Assembly (NCBI GenBank): GCA_963680875.1 | Contig: OY804582.1 | Span: 55,632,646 to 55,696,645, forward strand | Direction of reading: 5' to 3' | DNA: 64,000 nucleotides | DNA from: Bathymodiolus brooksi | Taxonomy: Eukaryota; Mollusca; Bivalvia; Mytilida; Modiolidae | Shown: positions 26,621 to 43,769 of the stretch, one piece after another | Position numbering within the stretch: position 1 is the stretch's first letter | Layout of the letters: each line of letters begins with the position of its first letter | Notes under the pieces: model-generated | What the model saw: only the letters and a program-made list of their open reading frames with translations | Told to the model about the DNA's origin: nothing | Database searches by the model: none | Made by a program: the position numbers and the translations under genes

Positions 26621-28985
26621 GTACTACAATATCAAATAACTCAAACACAACATCGCCAAATAGTCATATTCCTGTAATACAATATCAAATAACCCAAACA
26701 CAACATCCACCAAATAGTCATATTCCTGTACTACAATATCAAATAACCCAAACACAACATCCACCAAATAGTCATATTCCTGTACTACAATATCAAATAA
26801 CCCAAACACAACATCCGCCAAATAGTCATTTTCCTATACTACAATATCAAATAACCCAAAAACAACATCCGTCAAATAGTCATATTCCTATACTACAATA
26901 TCAAATAAACGAAACACAACATCCGCCAAATAGTCATATTCCTGTACTACAATATCAAATAACTGAAACACAATATTCGCCAAATAGTCGTATTCCTGTA
27001 CTACAATATCAAATAACCAAAACAAACATCCGCAAATAGTCATATTCCTATACTACTATGTCAAATAACCCAAACACAACATCCGCCAAATAGTCATATT
27101 CCTTTACTACAATATCAAATAACCCAAACACAACATCCGCCAAATAGTCATATTCCTATACTACAATATCAAATAACCCAAACACAACATCCGCCAAATA
27201 GTCATATTTCTGGACTACAATATCAAATAACCAAAACACAACATCCGTCAAATAGTCATATTCCTGTACTACAATATCAAATAACACAAAACACAACGTC
27301 CGCCAAATAGTCATATTGATGTACTACAATATCAACTAACCAAAAACACAACATCCACCAAATAGTCGTATTCCTGTACTACAATATCAAATAACCCAAA
27401 CACAACATCGCCATATAGTCATATTCCTGTACTACAATATCAAATAACCCAAACACAACATCCACCAAATAGTCATATTCCTGTACTACAATATCAAATA
27501 ACCCAAACACAACATCCACCAAATAGTCATATTCCTGTACTACAACATCAAAAAACCCAAACACAACATCCGCCAAATAGTCATATTCCTATACAACAAT
27601 ATCAAATAACCCAAACACAACATCCGCCAAATAGTCATATTCCTATACTACAATATCAAATAACTGAAACACAACATCCGCCAAATAGTCGTATTCCTGT
27701 ACTACAATATCAAATAACCGAAACACAATATTCGCCAAATAGTCGTATTCCTGTACTACAATATCAAATAACCGAAACACAACATCAGCCAAATAGTCGT
27801 ATTCCTGGACTACAATATCAAATAACCAAAACACAACATCCGCAAATAGTCATATTCCTATACTACTATGTCAAATAACCCAAACACAACATCCGCCAAA
27901 TAGTCATATTCCTGGACTACAATATCAAATAACCCAAACACAACATCCGCCAAATAGTCATATTCCTATACTACAATATCAAATAACCCAAACACAACAT
28001 CCGCCAAATAGTCATATTTCTGGACTACAATATCAAATAACCAAAACACAACTTCCGCCAAATAGTCATATTCCTGCACTACAATATCAAATAACACAAA
28101 CACAACATCCACCAAATAGTCATATTCCTGGACTACAATATCAAATAACCGAAACACAACATCTGCCAAATAGTCATATTCCTGTACTACAATATTAAAT
28201 AACCCAAACACAACATCCGCCAAATAGTCATATTCCTGTACTACAATATCAAATAACCCAAACACAACATCTGCCAAATAGTCATATTCCTGTACTACAA
28301 TATCAAATAACCCAAACACAACATCCACCAAATAGTCATATTCCTGTACTACAATATCAAATAACCCAAACACAACATCCGCCAAATAGTCGTATTCCTT
28401 TTCTACAATATCAAATAACCGAAACACAACATCAGCCAAATAGTCATATTTCTTTACTACAATATCAAATAACCCAAACACAACATCCAGCAAATAGTCC
28501 TATTCCTGTACTACAATATCAAATAACTCAAACACAACATCGCCAAATAGTCATATTCCTGTAATACAATATCAAATAACCCAAACACAACATCCACCAA
28601 ATAGTCATATTCCTGTACTACAATATCAAATAACCCAAACACAACATCCACCAAATAGTCATATTCCTGTACTACAATATCAAATAACCCAAACACAACA
28701 TCCGCCAAATAGTCATTTTCCTATACTACAATATCAAATAACCCAAAAACAACATCCGTCAAATAGTCATATTCCTATACTACAATATCAAATAAACGAA
28801 ACACAACATCCGCCAAATAGTCATATTCCTGTACTACAATATCAAATAACTGAAACACAATATTCGCCAAATAGTCGTATTCCTGTACTACAATATCAAA
28901 TAACCAAAACAAACATCCGCAAATAGTCATATTCCTATACTACTATGTCAAATAACCCAAACACAACATCCGCCAAATAGTCATA
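25462..28985. repeat. Tandem higher-order repeat, period 1,887 bp (about 35 monomers)
   Basis: Copy 1 is about 25462-27348 and copy 2 is about 27349-28985, the latter incomplete at its right end. Landmarks recur at +1,887: catcgccatatag (25521 and 27408), the tactactatgtc monomer (25975 and 27862) and agtcattttcctatac (26826 and 28713). 35 x 54 = 1,890, so three bases are lost per unit through indel monomers. A few substitutions separate the copies. Confidence 0.75.
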
Positions 28986-31900
28986 TTTCTGGACTACAAT
29001 ATCAAATAACCCAAACACAACATCCGCCAAATAGTCATATTCCTATACTACAATATCAAATAACCCAAACACAACATCCGCCAAATAGTCATATTTCTGG
29101 ACTACAATATCAAATAACCAAAACACAACATCCGCCAAATAGTCATATTCCTGTACTACAATATCAAATAACACAAAACACAACGTCCGCCAAATAGTCA
29201 TATTGATGTACTACAATATCAACTAACCAAAAACACAACATCCACTAAATAGTCATATTCCTGTACTACAATATTAAATAACCCAAACACAACATCCGCC
29301 AAATAGTCATATTCCTGTACTACAATATCAAATAACCAAAAACACAACATCAGCCAAATAGTCATATTCCTCTACTATAATATCAAATAACCCAAACACA
29401 ACATCCACCAAATAGTCATATTCCTGTACTACAATATCAAATAACCCAAACACAACATCTGCCAAATAGTCATATTCCTGTACTACAAAATCAAATAACC
29501 CAAACACAACATCCGCCAAATAGTCATATTCCTGTACTACAATATCAAATAACCCAAACACAACATCCGCCAAATAGTCATATTCCTGTACTACAATATC
29601 AACTAACCAAAAACACAACATCCACCAAATAGTCATATTCCTGTACTACAAAATCAAATAACCCAAACACAACATCTGCCAAATAGTCATATTCTTGTAC
29701 TACAATATTAAATAACCCAAACACAACATCCGCCAAATAGTCATATTCCTGTACTACAATATCAAATAACCCAAACACAACATCTGCCAAATAGTCATAT
29801 TCCTGTACTACAATATCAAATAACCCAAACACAACATCCACCAAATAGTCATATTCCTGTACTATAATATCAAATAACCCAAACACAACATCCGCCAAAT
29901 AGTCGTATTCCTTTACTACAATATCAAATAACCAAAACACAACATCCACCAAATAGTCATATTCCTGTACTACAATATCAAATAACCAAAACACAACATC
30001 CGCCAAATAGTCATATTCCTGTACTACAATATCAAATAACCCAAACACAACATCCGCCAAATAGTCGTATTCCTTTACTACAATATCAAATAACCGAAAC
30101 ACAACATCAGCCAAATAGTCATATTCCTTTACTACAATATCAAATAACCCAAACACAACATCCACCAAATAGTCGTATTCCTGTACTACAATATCAAATA
30201 ACCCAAACACAACATCGCCAAATAGTCATATTCCTGTACTACAATATCAAATAACCCAAACACAACATCCACCAAATAGTCATATTCCTGTACTACAATA
30301 TCAAATAACCCAAACACAACATCCACCAAATAGTCATATTCCTGTACTACAACATCAAATAACCCAAACACAACATCCGCCAAATAGTCATATTACTGTA
30401 CTACAATATCAACTAACCAAAAACACAACATCCACCAAATAGTCATATTCCTGTACTACAATATCAAATAACCCAAACACAGCATCTGCCAAATAGTCAT
30501 ATTCCTGTACTACAATATTAAATAACCCAAACACAACATCCGCCAAATAATCATATTCCTGTACTACAATATCAAATAACCCAAACACAACATCTGCCAA
30601 ATAGTCATATTCCTGTACTACAATATCAAATAACCCAAACACAACATCCACCAAATAGTCATATTCCTGTACTATAATATCAAATAACCCAAACACAACA
30701 TCCGCCAAATAGTCGTATTCCTTTACTACAATATCAAATAACCAAAACACAACATCCACCAAATAGTCATATTCCTGTACTACAATATCAAATAACCCAA
30801 ACACAACATCCGCCAAATAGTCATATTCCTGTACTACAATATCAAATAACCCAAACACAACATCCGCCAAATAGTCGTATTCCTTTACTACAATATCAAA
30901 TAACCGAAACACATCATCAGCCAAATAGTCATATTCCTTTACTACAATATCAAATAACCCAAACACAACATCCACCAAATAGTCGTATTCCTGTACTACA
31001 ATATCAAATAACCCAAACACAACATCGCCAAATAGTCATATTCCTGTACTACAATATCAAATAACCCAAACACAACATCCACCAAATAGTCATATTCCTG
31101 TACTAAAATATCAAATAACCCAAACACAACATCCACCAAATAGTCATATTCCTATACTACAACATCAAATAACCCAAACACAACATCCGCCAAATAGTCA
31201 TATTCCTATACTACAATATCAAATAACCCAAACACAACATCCGCCAAATAGTCATATTCCTATACTACAATAACAAATAACTGAAACACAACATCCGCCA
31301 AATAGTCATATTCCTGTACTACAATATCAAATAACCGAAACACAATATTCGCCAAATAGTCGTATTCCTGTACTACAATATCAAATAACCGAAACACAAC
31401 ATCAGCCAAATAGTCGTATTCCTGGACTACAATATCAAATAACCAAAACACAACATCCGCAAATAGTCATATTCCTATACTACTATATCAAATAACCCAA
31501 ACACAACATCCGCCAAATAGTCATATTCCTGGACTACAATATCAAATAACCCAAACACAACATCCGCCAAATAGTCATATTCCTATACTACAATATCAAA
31601 TAACCCAAACACAACATCCGCCAAATAGTCATATTTCTGGACTACAATATCAAATAACCAAATCACAACTTCCGCCAAATAGTCATATTCCTGCACTACA
31701 ATATCAAATAACACAAACACAACATCCACCAAATAGTCATATTCCTGGACTACAATATCAAATAACCGAAACACAACATCTGCCAAATAGTCATATTCCT
31801 GTACTACAATATTAAATAACCCAAACACAACATCCGCCAAATAGTCATATTCCTGTACTACAATATCAAATAACCCAAACACAACATCTGCCAAATAGTC

Positions 31901-34900
31901 ATATTCCTGTACTACAATATCAAATAACCCAAACACAACATCCACCAAATAGTCATATTCCTGTACTACAATATTAAATAACCCAAACACAACATCCGCC
32001 AAATAGTCGTATTCCTTTTCTACAATATCAAATAACCGAAACACAACATCAGCCAAATAGTCATATTTCTTTACTACAATATCAAATAACCCAAACACAA
32101 CATCCACCAAATAGTCCTATTCCTGTACTACAATATCAAATAACTCAAACACAACATCGCCAAATAGTCATATTCCTGTAATACAATATCAAATAACCCA
32201 AACACAACATCCACCAAATAGTCATATTCCTGTACTACAATATCAAATAACCCAAACACAACATCCACCAAATAGTCATATTCCTGTACTACAATATCAA
32301 ATAACCCAAACACAACATCCGCCAAATAGTCATTTTCCTATACTACAATATCAAATAACCCAAAAACAACATCCGTCAAATAGTCATATTCCTATACTAC
32401 AATATCAAATAAACGAAACACAACATCCGCCAAATAGTCATATTCCTGTACTACAATATCAAATAACCGAAACACAATATTCGCCAAATAGTCGTATTCC
32501 TGTACTACAATATCAAATAACCAAAACAAAACATCCGCAAATAGTCATATTCCTATACTACTATGTCAAATAACCCAAACACAACATCCGCCAAATAGTC
32601 ATATTCCTTTACTACAATATCAAATAACCCAAACACAACATCCGCCAAATAGTCATATTCCTATACTACAATATCAAATAACCCAAACACAACATCCGCC
32701 AAATAGTCATATTTCTGGACTACAATATCAAATAACCAAAACACAACATCCGCCAAATAGTCATATTCCTGTACTACAATATCAAATAACACAAACACAA
32801 CGTCCGCCAAATAGTCATATTGATGTACTACAATATCAACTAACCAAAAACACAACATCCACTAAATAGTCATATTCCTGTACTACAATATTAAATAACC
32901 CAAACACAACATCCGCCAAATAGTCATATTCCTGTACTACAATATCAAATAACCAAAAACACAACATCTGCCAAATAGTCATATTCCTCTACTATAATAT
33001 CAAATAACCCAAACACAACATCCACCAAATAGTCATATTCCTGTACTACAATATCAAATACCACAAACACAACATCAGCCAAATAGTCGTATTCCTGTAC
33101 TACAATATCAAATAACCAAAACACAACATCCACCAAATAGTCATATTCCTGTACTACAATATCAAATAACCCAAACACAACAACCGCCAAATAGTCATAT
33201 TCCTGTACTACAATATCAAATAACCCAAACACAACATCCGCCAAATAGTCGTATTCCTTTACTACAATATCAAATAACCGAAACATAACATCAGCCAAAT
33301 AGTCATATTCCTTTACTACAATATCAAATAACCCAAACACAACATCCACCAAATAGTCGTATTCCTGTACTACAATATCAAATAACCCAAACACAACATC
33401 GCCAAATAGTCGTATTCCTGTACTACAATATCAAATAACCCAAACACAACATCCACCAAATAGTCATATTCCTGTACTACAATATCAAATAACCCAAACA
33501 CAACATCCACCAAATAGTCATATTCCTGTACTACAATATCAAATAACCCAAACACAACATCCGCCAAATAGTCATATTCCTATACTACAATATCAAATAA
33601 CCCAAACACAACATCCGCCAAATAGTCATATTCCTATACTACAATATCAAATAACCGAAACACAACATCCGCCAAATAGTCATATTTCTGTACTACAATA
33701 TCAAATAACCGAAACACAATATTCGCCAAATAGTCATATTCCTGTACTACAATATCAAATAATCCAAACACAACATCCGCCAAATAGTCGTATTCCTTTA
33801 CTACAATATCAAATAACCGAAACACATCATCAGCCAAATAGTCATATTCCTTTACTACAATTTCAAATAACCCAAACACAACATCCACCAAATAGTCGTA
33901 TTCCTGTACTACAATATCAAATAACCCAAACACAACATCGCCATATAGTCATATTCCTGTACTACAATATCAAATAACCCAAACACAACATCCACCAAAT
34001 AGTCATATTCCTGTACTACAATATCAAATAACCCAAACACAACATCCACCAAATAGTCATATTCCTGTACTACAACATCAAAAAACCCAAACACAACATC
34101 CGCCAAATAGTCATATTCCTATACTACAATATCAAATAACCCAAACACAACATCCGCCAAATAGTCATATTCCTATACTACAATATCAAATAACTGAAAC
34201 ACAACATCCGCCAAATAGTCATATTCCTGTACTACAATATCAAATAACCGAAACACAATATTCGCCAAATAGTCGTATTCCTGTACTACAATATCAAATA
34301 ACCGAAACACAACATCAGCCAAATAGTCGTATTCCTGGACTACAATATCAAATAACCAAAACACAACATCCGCAAATAGTCATATTCCTATACTACTATG
34401 TCAAATAACCCAAACACAACATCCGCCAAATAGTCATATTCCTGGACTACAATATCAAATAACCCAAGCACAACATCCGCCAAATAGTCATATTCCTATA
34501 CTACAATATCAAATAACCCAAACACAACATCCGCCAAATAGTCATATTTCTGGACTACAATATCAAATAACCAAAACACAACTTCCGCCAAATAGTCATA
34601 TTCCTGCACTACAATATCAAATAACACAAACACAACATCCACCAAATAGTCATATTCCTGGACTACAATATCAAATAACCGACACACAACATCTGCCAAA
34701 TAGTCATATTCCTGTACTACAATATTAAATAACCCAAACACAACATCCGCCAAATAGTCATATTCCTGTACTACAATATCAAATAACCCAAACACAACAT
34801 CTGCCAAATAGTCATATTCCTGTACTACAATATCAAATAACCCAAACACAACATCCACCAAATAGTCATATTCCTGTACTACAATATCAAATAACTCAAA

Positions 34901-36709
34901 CACAACATCTCCAAATAGTCATATTCCTGTAATACAATATCAAATAACCCAAACACAACATCCACCAAATAGTCATATTCCTGTACTACAATATCAAATA
35001 ACCCAAACACAACATCCACCAAATAGTCATATTCCTGTACTACAATATCAAATAACCCAAACACAACATCCGCCAAATAGTCATTTTCCTATACTACAAT
35101 ATCAAATAACCCAAAAACAACATCCGTCAAATAGTCATATTCCTATACTACAATATCAAATAAAGGAAACACAACATCCGCCAAATAGTCATATTCCTGT
35201 ACTACAATATCAAATAACCGAAACACAATATTCGCCAAATAGTCGTATTCCTGTACTACAATATCAAATAACCAAAACAAACATCCGCAAATAGTCATAT
35301 TCCTATACTACTATGTCAAATAACCCAAACACAACATCCGCCAAATAGTCATATTCCTTTACTACAATATCAAATAACCCAAACACAACATCCGCCAAAT
35401 AGTCATATTCCTATACTACAATATCAAATAACCCAAACACAACATCCGCCAAATAGTCATATTTCTGGACTACAATATCAAATAACCAAAACACAACATC
35501 CGCCAAATAGTCATATTCCTGTACTACAATATCAAATAACACAAAACACAACGTCCGCCAAATAGTCATATTGATGTACTACAATATCAACTAACCAAAA
35601 ACACAACATCCACTAAATAGTCATATTCCTGTACTACAATATTAAATAACCCAAACACAACATCCGCCAAATAGTCATATTCCTGTACTACAATATCAAA
35701 TAACCAAAAACACAACATCAGCCAAATAGTCATATTCCTCTACTATAATATCAAATAACCCAAACACAACATCCACCAAATAGTCATATTCCTGTACTAC
35801 AATATCAAATAACCCAAACACAACATCAGCCAAATAGTCGTATTCCTTTACTACAATATCAAATAACCAAAACACAACATCCGCCAAATAGTCATATTCC
35901 TGTACTACAATATCAAATAACCCAAACACAACAACCGCCAAATAGTCATATTCCTGTACTACAATATCAAATAACCCAAACACAACATCCGCCAAATAGT
36001 CGTATTCCTTTACTACAATATCAAATAACCGAAACACAACATCAGCCAAATAGTCATATTCCTTTACTACAATATCAAATAACCCAAACACAACATCCAC
36101 CAAATAGTCGTATTCCTGTACTACAATATCAAATAACCCAAACACAACATCGCCAAATAGTCGTATTCCTGTACTACAATATCAAATAACCCAAACACAA
36201 CATCCACCAAATAGTCATATTCCTGTACTACAATATCAAACAACCCAAACACAACATCCGCCAAATAGTCATATTCCTTTACTACAATATCAAATAACCC
36301 AAACACAACACCAGCCAAATAGTCGTATTCCTGTACTACAATATCAAATAACCCAAACACAACATCCGCCAAATAGTCGTATTCCTTTACTACAATATCA
36401 AATAACCGAAACACAACATCAGCCAAATAGTCATATTCCTTTACTACAATATCAAATAACCCAAACACAACATCCACCAAATAGTCGTATTCCTGTACTA
36501 CAATATCAAATAACCCAAACACAACATCGCCAAATAGTCGTATTCCTGTACTACAATATCAAATAACCCAAACACAACATCCACCAAATAGTCATATTCC
36601 TGTACTACAATATCAAATAACCCAAACACAACATCCGCCAAATAGTCATATTCCTGTACTACAATATTAAATAACCCAAACACAACATCCGCCAAATAGT
36701 CATATTCCT

Positions 36710-39700
36710 GTACTACAATATCAAATAACCCAAACACAACATCCACCAAATAGTCATATTCCTGTACTATAATATCAAATAACCCAAACACAACATCCGC
36801 CAAATAGTCGTATTCCTTTACTACAATATCAAATAACCAAAACACAACATCCACCAAATAGTCATATTCCTGTACTACAATATCAAATAACCAAAACACA
36901 ACATCCGCCAAATAGTCATATTCCTGTACTACAATATCAAATAACCCAAACACAACATCCGCCAAATAGTCGTATTCCTTTACTACAATATCAAATAACC
37001 GAAACACAACATCCGCCAAATAGTCATATTCCTTTACTACAATATCAAATAACCCAAACACAACATCCACCAAATAGTCTTATTCCTGTACTACAATATC
37101 AAATAACCCAAACACAACATCGCCAAATAGTCATATTCCTGTACTACAATATCAAATAACCCAAACACAACATCCACCAAATAGTCATATTCCTCTACTA
37201 CAATATCAAATAACCCAAACACAACATCCACCAAATAGTCATATTCCTGTACTACAACATCAAATAACCCAAACACAACATCCGCCAAATAGTCATATTA
37301 CTGTACTACAATATCAACTAACCAAAAACACAACATCCACCAAATAGTCATATTCCTGTACTACAATATCAAATAACCCAAACACAGCATCTGCCAAATA
37401 GTCATATTCCTGTACTACAATATTAAATAACCCAAACACAACATCCGCCAAATAATCATATTCCTGTACTACAATATCAAATAACCCAAACACAACATCT
37501 GCCAAATAGTCATATTCCTGTACTACAATATCAAATAACCCAAACACAACATCCACCAAATAGTCATATTACTGTACTATAATATCAAATAACCCAACCA
37601 CAACATCCGCCAAATAGTCGTATTCCTTTACTACAATATCAAATAACCAAAACGCAACATCCACCAAATAGTCATATTCCTGTACTACAATATCAAATAA
37701 CCCAAACACAACATCCGCCAAATAGTCATATTCCTATACTACAATATCAAATAACCCAAACACAACATCCGCCAAATAGTCGTATTCCTTTACTATAATA
37801 TCAAATAACCGAAACACATCATCAGCCAAATAGTCATATTCCTTTACTACAATATCAAATAACCCAAACACAACATCCACCAAATAGTCGTATTCCTGTA
37901 CTACAATATCAAATAACCCAAACACAACATCGCCAAATAGTCATATTCCTGTACTACAATATCAAATAACCCAAACACAACATCCACCAAATAGTCATAT
38001 TCCTGTACTACAATATCAAATAACCCAAACACAACATCCACCAAATAGTCATATTCCTGTACTACAACATCAAATAACCCAAACACAACATCCGCCAAAT
38101 AGTCATATTCCTATACTACAATATCAAATAACCCAAACACAACATCCGCCAAATAGTCATATTCCTATACTACAATATCAAATAACTGAAACACAACATC
38201 CGCCAAATAGTCATATTCCTGTACTACAATATCAAATAACCGAAACACAATATTCGCCAAATAGTCGTATTCCTGTACTACAATATCAAATAACCGAAAC
38301 ACAACATCAGCCAAATAGTCGTATTCCTGGACTACAATATCAAATAACCAAAACACAACATCCGCAAATAGTCATATTCCTATACTACTATGTCAAATAA
38401 CCCAAACACAACATCCGCCAAATAGTCATATTCCTGGACTACAATATCAAATAACCCAAACACAACATCCGCCAAATAGTCATATTCCTATACTACAATG
38501 TCAAATAACCAAAACACAACATCCGCCAAATAGTCATATTCCTGCACTACAATATCAAATAACACAAACACAACATCCACCACATAGTCATATTCCTGGA
38601 CTACAATATCAAATAACCGAAACCCAACATCTGCCAAATAGTCATATTCCTGTACTACAATATTAAATAACCCAAACACAACATCCGCCAAATAGTCATA
38701 TTCCTGTACTACAATATCAAATAACCCAAACACAACATCCACCAAATAGTCATATTCCTGTACTACAATATCAAATAACCCAAACACAACATCCACCAAA
38801 TAGTCATATTCCTGTACTATAATATCAAATAACCCAAACACAACATCCGCCAAATAGTCGTATTCCTTTACTACAATATCAAATAACCAAAACACAACAT
38901 CCACCAAATAGTCATATTCCTGTACTACAATATCAAATAACCAAAACACAACATCCGCCAAATAGTCATATTCCTGTACTACAATATCAAATAACCCAAA
39001 CACAACATCCGCCAAATAGTCGTATTCCTTTACTACAATATCAAATAACCGAAACACAACATCCGCCAAATAGTCATATTCCTTTACTACAATATCAAAT
39101 AACCCAAACACAACATCCACCAAATAGTCTTATTCCTGTACTACAATATCAAATAACCCAAACACAACATCGCCAAATAGTCATATTCCTGTACTACAAT
39201 ATCAAATAACCCAAACACAACATCCACCAAATAGTCATATTCCTCTACTACAATATCAAATAACCCAAACACAACATCCACCAAATAGTCATATTCCTGT
39301 ACTACAACATCAAATAACCCAAACACAACATCCGCCAAATAGTCATATTACTGTACTACAATATCAACTAACCAAAAACACAACATCCACCAAATAGTCA
39401 TATTCCTGTACTACAATATCAAATAACCCAAACACAGCATCTGCCAAATAGTCATATTCCTGTACTACAATATTAAATAACCCAAACACAACATCCGCCA
39501 AATAATCATATTCCTGTACTACAATATCAAATAACCCAAACACAACATCTGCCAAATAGTCATATTCCTGTACTACAATATCAAATAACCCAAACACAAC
39601 ATCCACCAAATAGTCATATTACTGTACTATAATATCAAATAACCCAACCACAACATCCGCCAAATAGTCGTATTCCTTTACTACAATATCAAATAACCAA

Positions 39701-40700
39701 AACGCAACATCCACCAAATAGTCATATTCCTGTACTACAATATCAAATAACCCAAACACAACATCCGCCAAATAGTCATATTCCTATACTACAATATCAA
39801 ATAACCCAAACACAACATCCGCCAAATAGTCGTATTCCTTTACTACAATATCAAATAACCGAAACACATCATCAGCCAAATAGTCATATTCCTTTACTAC
39901 AATATCAAATAACCCAAACACAACATCCACCAAATAGTCGTATTCCTGTACTACAATATCAAATAACCCAAACACAACATCGCCAAATAGTCATATTCCT
40001 GTACTACAATATCAAATAACCCAAACACAACATCCACCAAATAGTCATATTCCTGTACTACAATATCAAATAACCCAAACACAACATCCACCAAATAGTC
40101 ATATTCCTGTACTACAACATCAAATAACCCAAACACAACATCCGCCAAATAGTCATATTCCTATACTACAATATCAAATAACCCAAACACAACATCCGCC
40201 AAATAGTCATATTCCTATACTACAATATCAAATAACTGAAACACAACATCCGCCAAATAGTCATATTCCTGTACTACAATATCAAATAACCGAAACACAA
40301 TATTCGCCAAATAGTCGTATTCCTGTACTACAATATCAAATAACCGAAACACAACATCAGCCAAATAGTCGTATTCCTGGACTACAATATCAAATAACCA
40401 AAACACAACATCCGCAAATAGTCATATTCCTATACTACTATGTCAAATAACCCAAACACAACATCCGCCAAATAGTCATATTCCTGGACTACAATATCAA
40501 ATAACCCAAACACAACATCCGCCAAATAGTCATATTCCTATACTACAATATCAAATAACCAAAACACAACATCCGCCAAATAGTCATATTCCTGCACTAC
40601 AATATCAAATAACACAAACACAACATCCACCACATAGTCATATTCCTGGACTACAATATCAAATAACCGAAACCCAACATCTGCCAAATAGTCATATTCC
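36710..40700. repeat. Tandem higher-order repeat, period 2,050 bp (about 38 monomers)
   Basis: Landmarks recur at +2,050 from about 36710 onward: the attactgtactataatatc monomer (37567 and 39617), the aacccaaccacaacatcc variant and the aaccaaaacgcaac variant (both shared), and the tactactatgtc monomer (38387 and 40437). The copies differ by a handful of substitutions, for example ttactataat against ttactacaat (about 37796 and 39846) and acaatgtcaa against acaatatcaa (about 38499 and 40549). The right end is approximate. Confidence 0.78.
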
Positions 40701-43700
40701 TGTACTACAATATTAAATAACCCAAACACAAAATCCGCCAAATAGTCATATTCCTGTACTACAATATCAAATAACCCAAACACAACATCTGCCAAATAGT
40801 CATATTCCTGTACTACAATATCAAATAACCCAAACACAACATCCACCAAATAGTCATATTCCTGTACTACAATATCAAATAACCCAAACACAACATCCGC
40901 CAAATAGTCGTATTCCTTTTCTACAATATCAAATAACCGAAACACAACATCAGCCAAATAGTCATATTTCTTTACTACAATATCAAATAACCCAAACACA
41001 ACATCCACCAAATAGTCCTATTCCTGTACTACAATATCAAATAACTCAAACACAACATCGCCAAATAGTCATATTCCTGTAATACAATATCAAATAACCC
41101 AAACACAACATCCACCAAATAGTCATATTCCTGTACTACAATATCAAATAACCCAAACACAACATCCACCAAATAGTCATATTCCTGTACTACAATATCA
41201 AATAACCCAAACACAACATCCGCCTAATAGTAATTTTCCTATACTACAATATCAAATAACCCAAAAACAACATCCGTCAAATAGTCATATTCCTATACTA
41301 CAATATCAAATAAACGAAACACAACATCCGCCAAATAGTCATATTCCTGTACTACAATATCAAATAACCGAAACACAATATTCGCCAAATAGTCGTATTC
41401 CTGTACTACAATATCAAATAACCAAAACAAAACATCCGCAAATAGTCATATTCCTATACTACTATGTCAAATAACCCAAACACAACATCCGCCAAATAGT
41501 CATATTCCTTTACTACAATATCAAATAACCCAAACACAACATCCGCCAAATAGTCATATTCCTATACTACAATATCAAATAACCCAAACACAACATCCGC
41601 CAAATAGTCATATTTCTGGACTACAATATCAAATAACCAAAACACAACATCCGCCAAATAGTCATATTCCTGTACTACAATATCAAATAACACAAACACA
41701 ACGTCCGCCAAATAGTCATATTGATGTACTACAATATCAACTAACCAAAAACACAACATCCACTAAATAGTCATATTCCTGTACTACAATATTAAATAAC
41801 CCAAACACAACATCCGCCAAATAGTCATATTCCTGTACTACAATATCAAATAACCAAAAACACAACATCTGCCAAATAGTCATATTCCTCTACTATAATA
41901 TCAAATAACCCAAACACAACATCCACCAAATAGTCATATTCCTGTACTACAATATCAAATAACACAAACACAACATCAGCCAAATAGTCGTATTCCTTTA
42001 CTACAATATCAAATAACCAAAACACAACATCCACCAAATAGTCATATTCCTGTACTATAATATCAAATAACCCAAACACAACATCCGCCAAATAGTCATA
42101 TTCCTTTACTACAATATCAAATAACCCAAACACAACATCCGCCAAATAGTCGTATTCCTTTACTACAATATCAAATAACCGAAACACATCATCAGCCAAA
42201 TAGTCATATTCCTTTACTACAATATCAAATAACCCAAACACAACATCCACCAAATAGTCGTATTCCTGTACTACAATATCAAATAACCCAAACACAACAT
42301 CGCCAAATAGTCATATTCCTGTACTACAATATCAAATAACCCAAACACAACATCCACCAAATAGTCATATTCCTGTACTACAATATCAAATAACCCAAAC
42401 ACAACATCCACCAAATAGTCATATTCCTGTACTACAACATCAAAAAACCCAAACACAACATCCGCCAAATAGTCATATTCCTATACTACAATATCAAATA
42501 ACCCAAACACAACATCCGCCAAATAGTCATATTCCTATACTACAATATCAAATAACTGAAACACAACATCCGCCAAATAGTCATATTCCTGTACTACAAT
42601 ATCAAATAACCGAAACACAATATTCGCCAAATAGTCGTATTCCTGTACTACAATATCAAATAACCGAAACACAACATCAGCCAAATAGTCGTATTCCTGG
42701 ACTACAATATCAAATAACCAAAACACAACATCCGCAAATAGTCATATTCCTATACTACTATGTCAAATAACCCAAACACAACATCCGCCAAATAGTCATA
42801 TTCCTGGACTACAATATCAAATAACCCAAACACAACATCCGCCAAATAGTCATATTCCTATACTACAATATCAAATAACCCAAACACAACATCCACCAAA
42901 TAGTCATATTTCTGGACTACAATATCAAATAACCAAAACACAACTTCCGCCAAATAGTCATATTCCTGCACTACAATATCAAATAACACAAACACAACAT
43001 CCACCAAATAGTCATATTCCTGGACTACAATATCAAATAACCGAAACCCAACATCTGCCAAATAGTCATATTCCTGTACTACAATATTAAATAACCCAAA
43101 CACAACATCCGCCAAATAGTCATATTCCTGTACTACAATATCAAATAACCCAAACACAACATCTGCCAAATAGTCATATTCCTGTACTACAATATCAAAT
43201 AACCCAAACACAACATCCACCAAATAGTCATATTCCTGTACTACAATATCAAATAACCCAAACACAACATCCGCCAAATAGTCGTATTCCTTTTCTACAA
43301 TATCAAATAACCGAAACACAACATCAGCCAAATAGTCATATTTCTTTACTACAATATCAAATAACCCAAACACAACATCCACCAAATAGTCCTATTCCTG
43401 TACTACAATATCAAATAACTCAAACACAACATCGCCAAATAGTCATATTCCTGTAATACAATATCAAATAACCCAAACACAACATCTGCCAAATAGTCAT
43501 ATTCCTGTACTACGATATCAAATAACCCAAACACAACATCCACCAAATAGTCATATTCCTGTACTACAATATCAAATAACCCAAACACAACATCCGCCAA
43601 ATAGTCATTTTCCTATACTACAATATCAAATAACCCAAAAACAACATCCGTCAAATAGTCATATTCCTATACTACAATATCAAATAAACGAAACACAACA

Positions 43701-43769
43701 TCCGCCAAATAGTCATATTCCTGTACTACAATATCAAATAACCGAAACACAATATTCGCCAAATAGTCG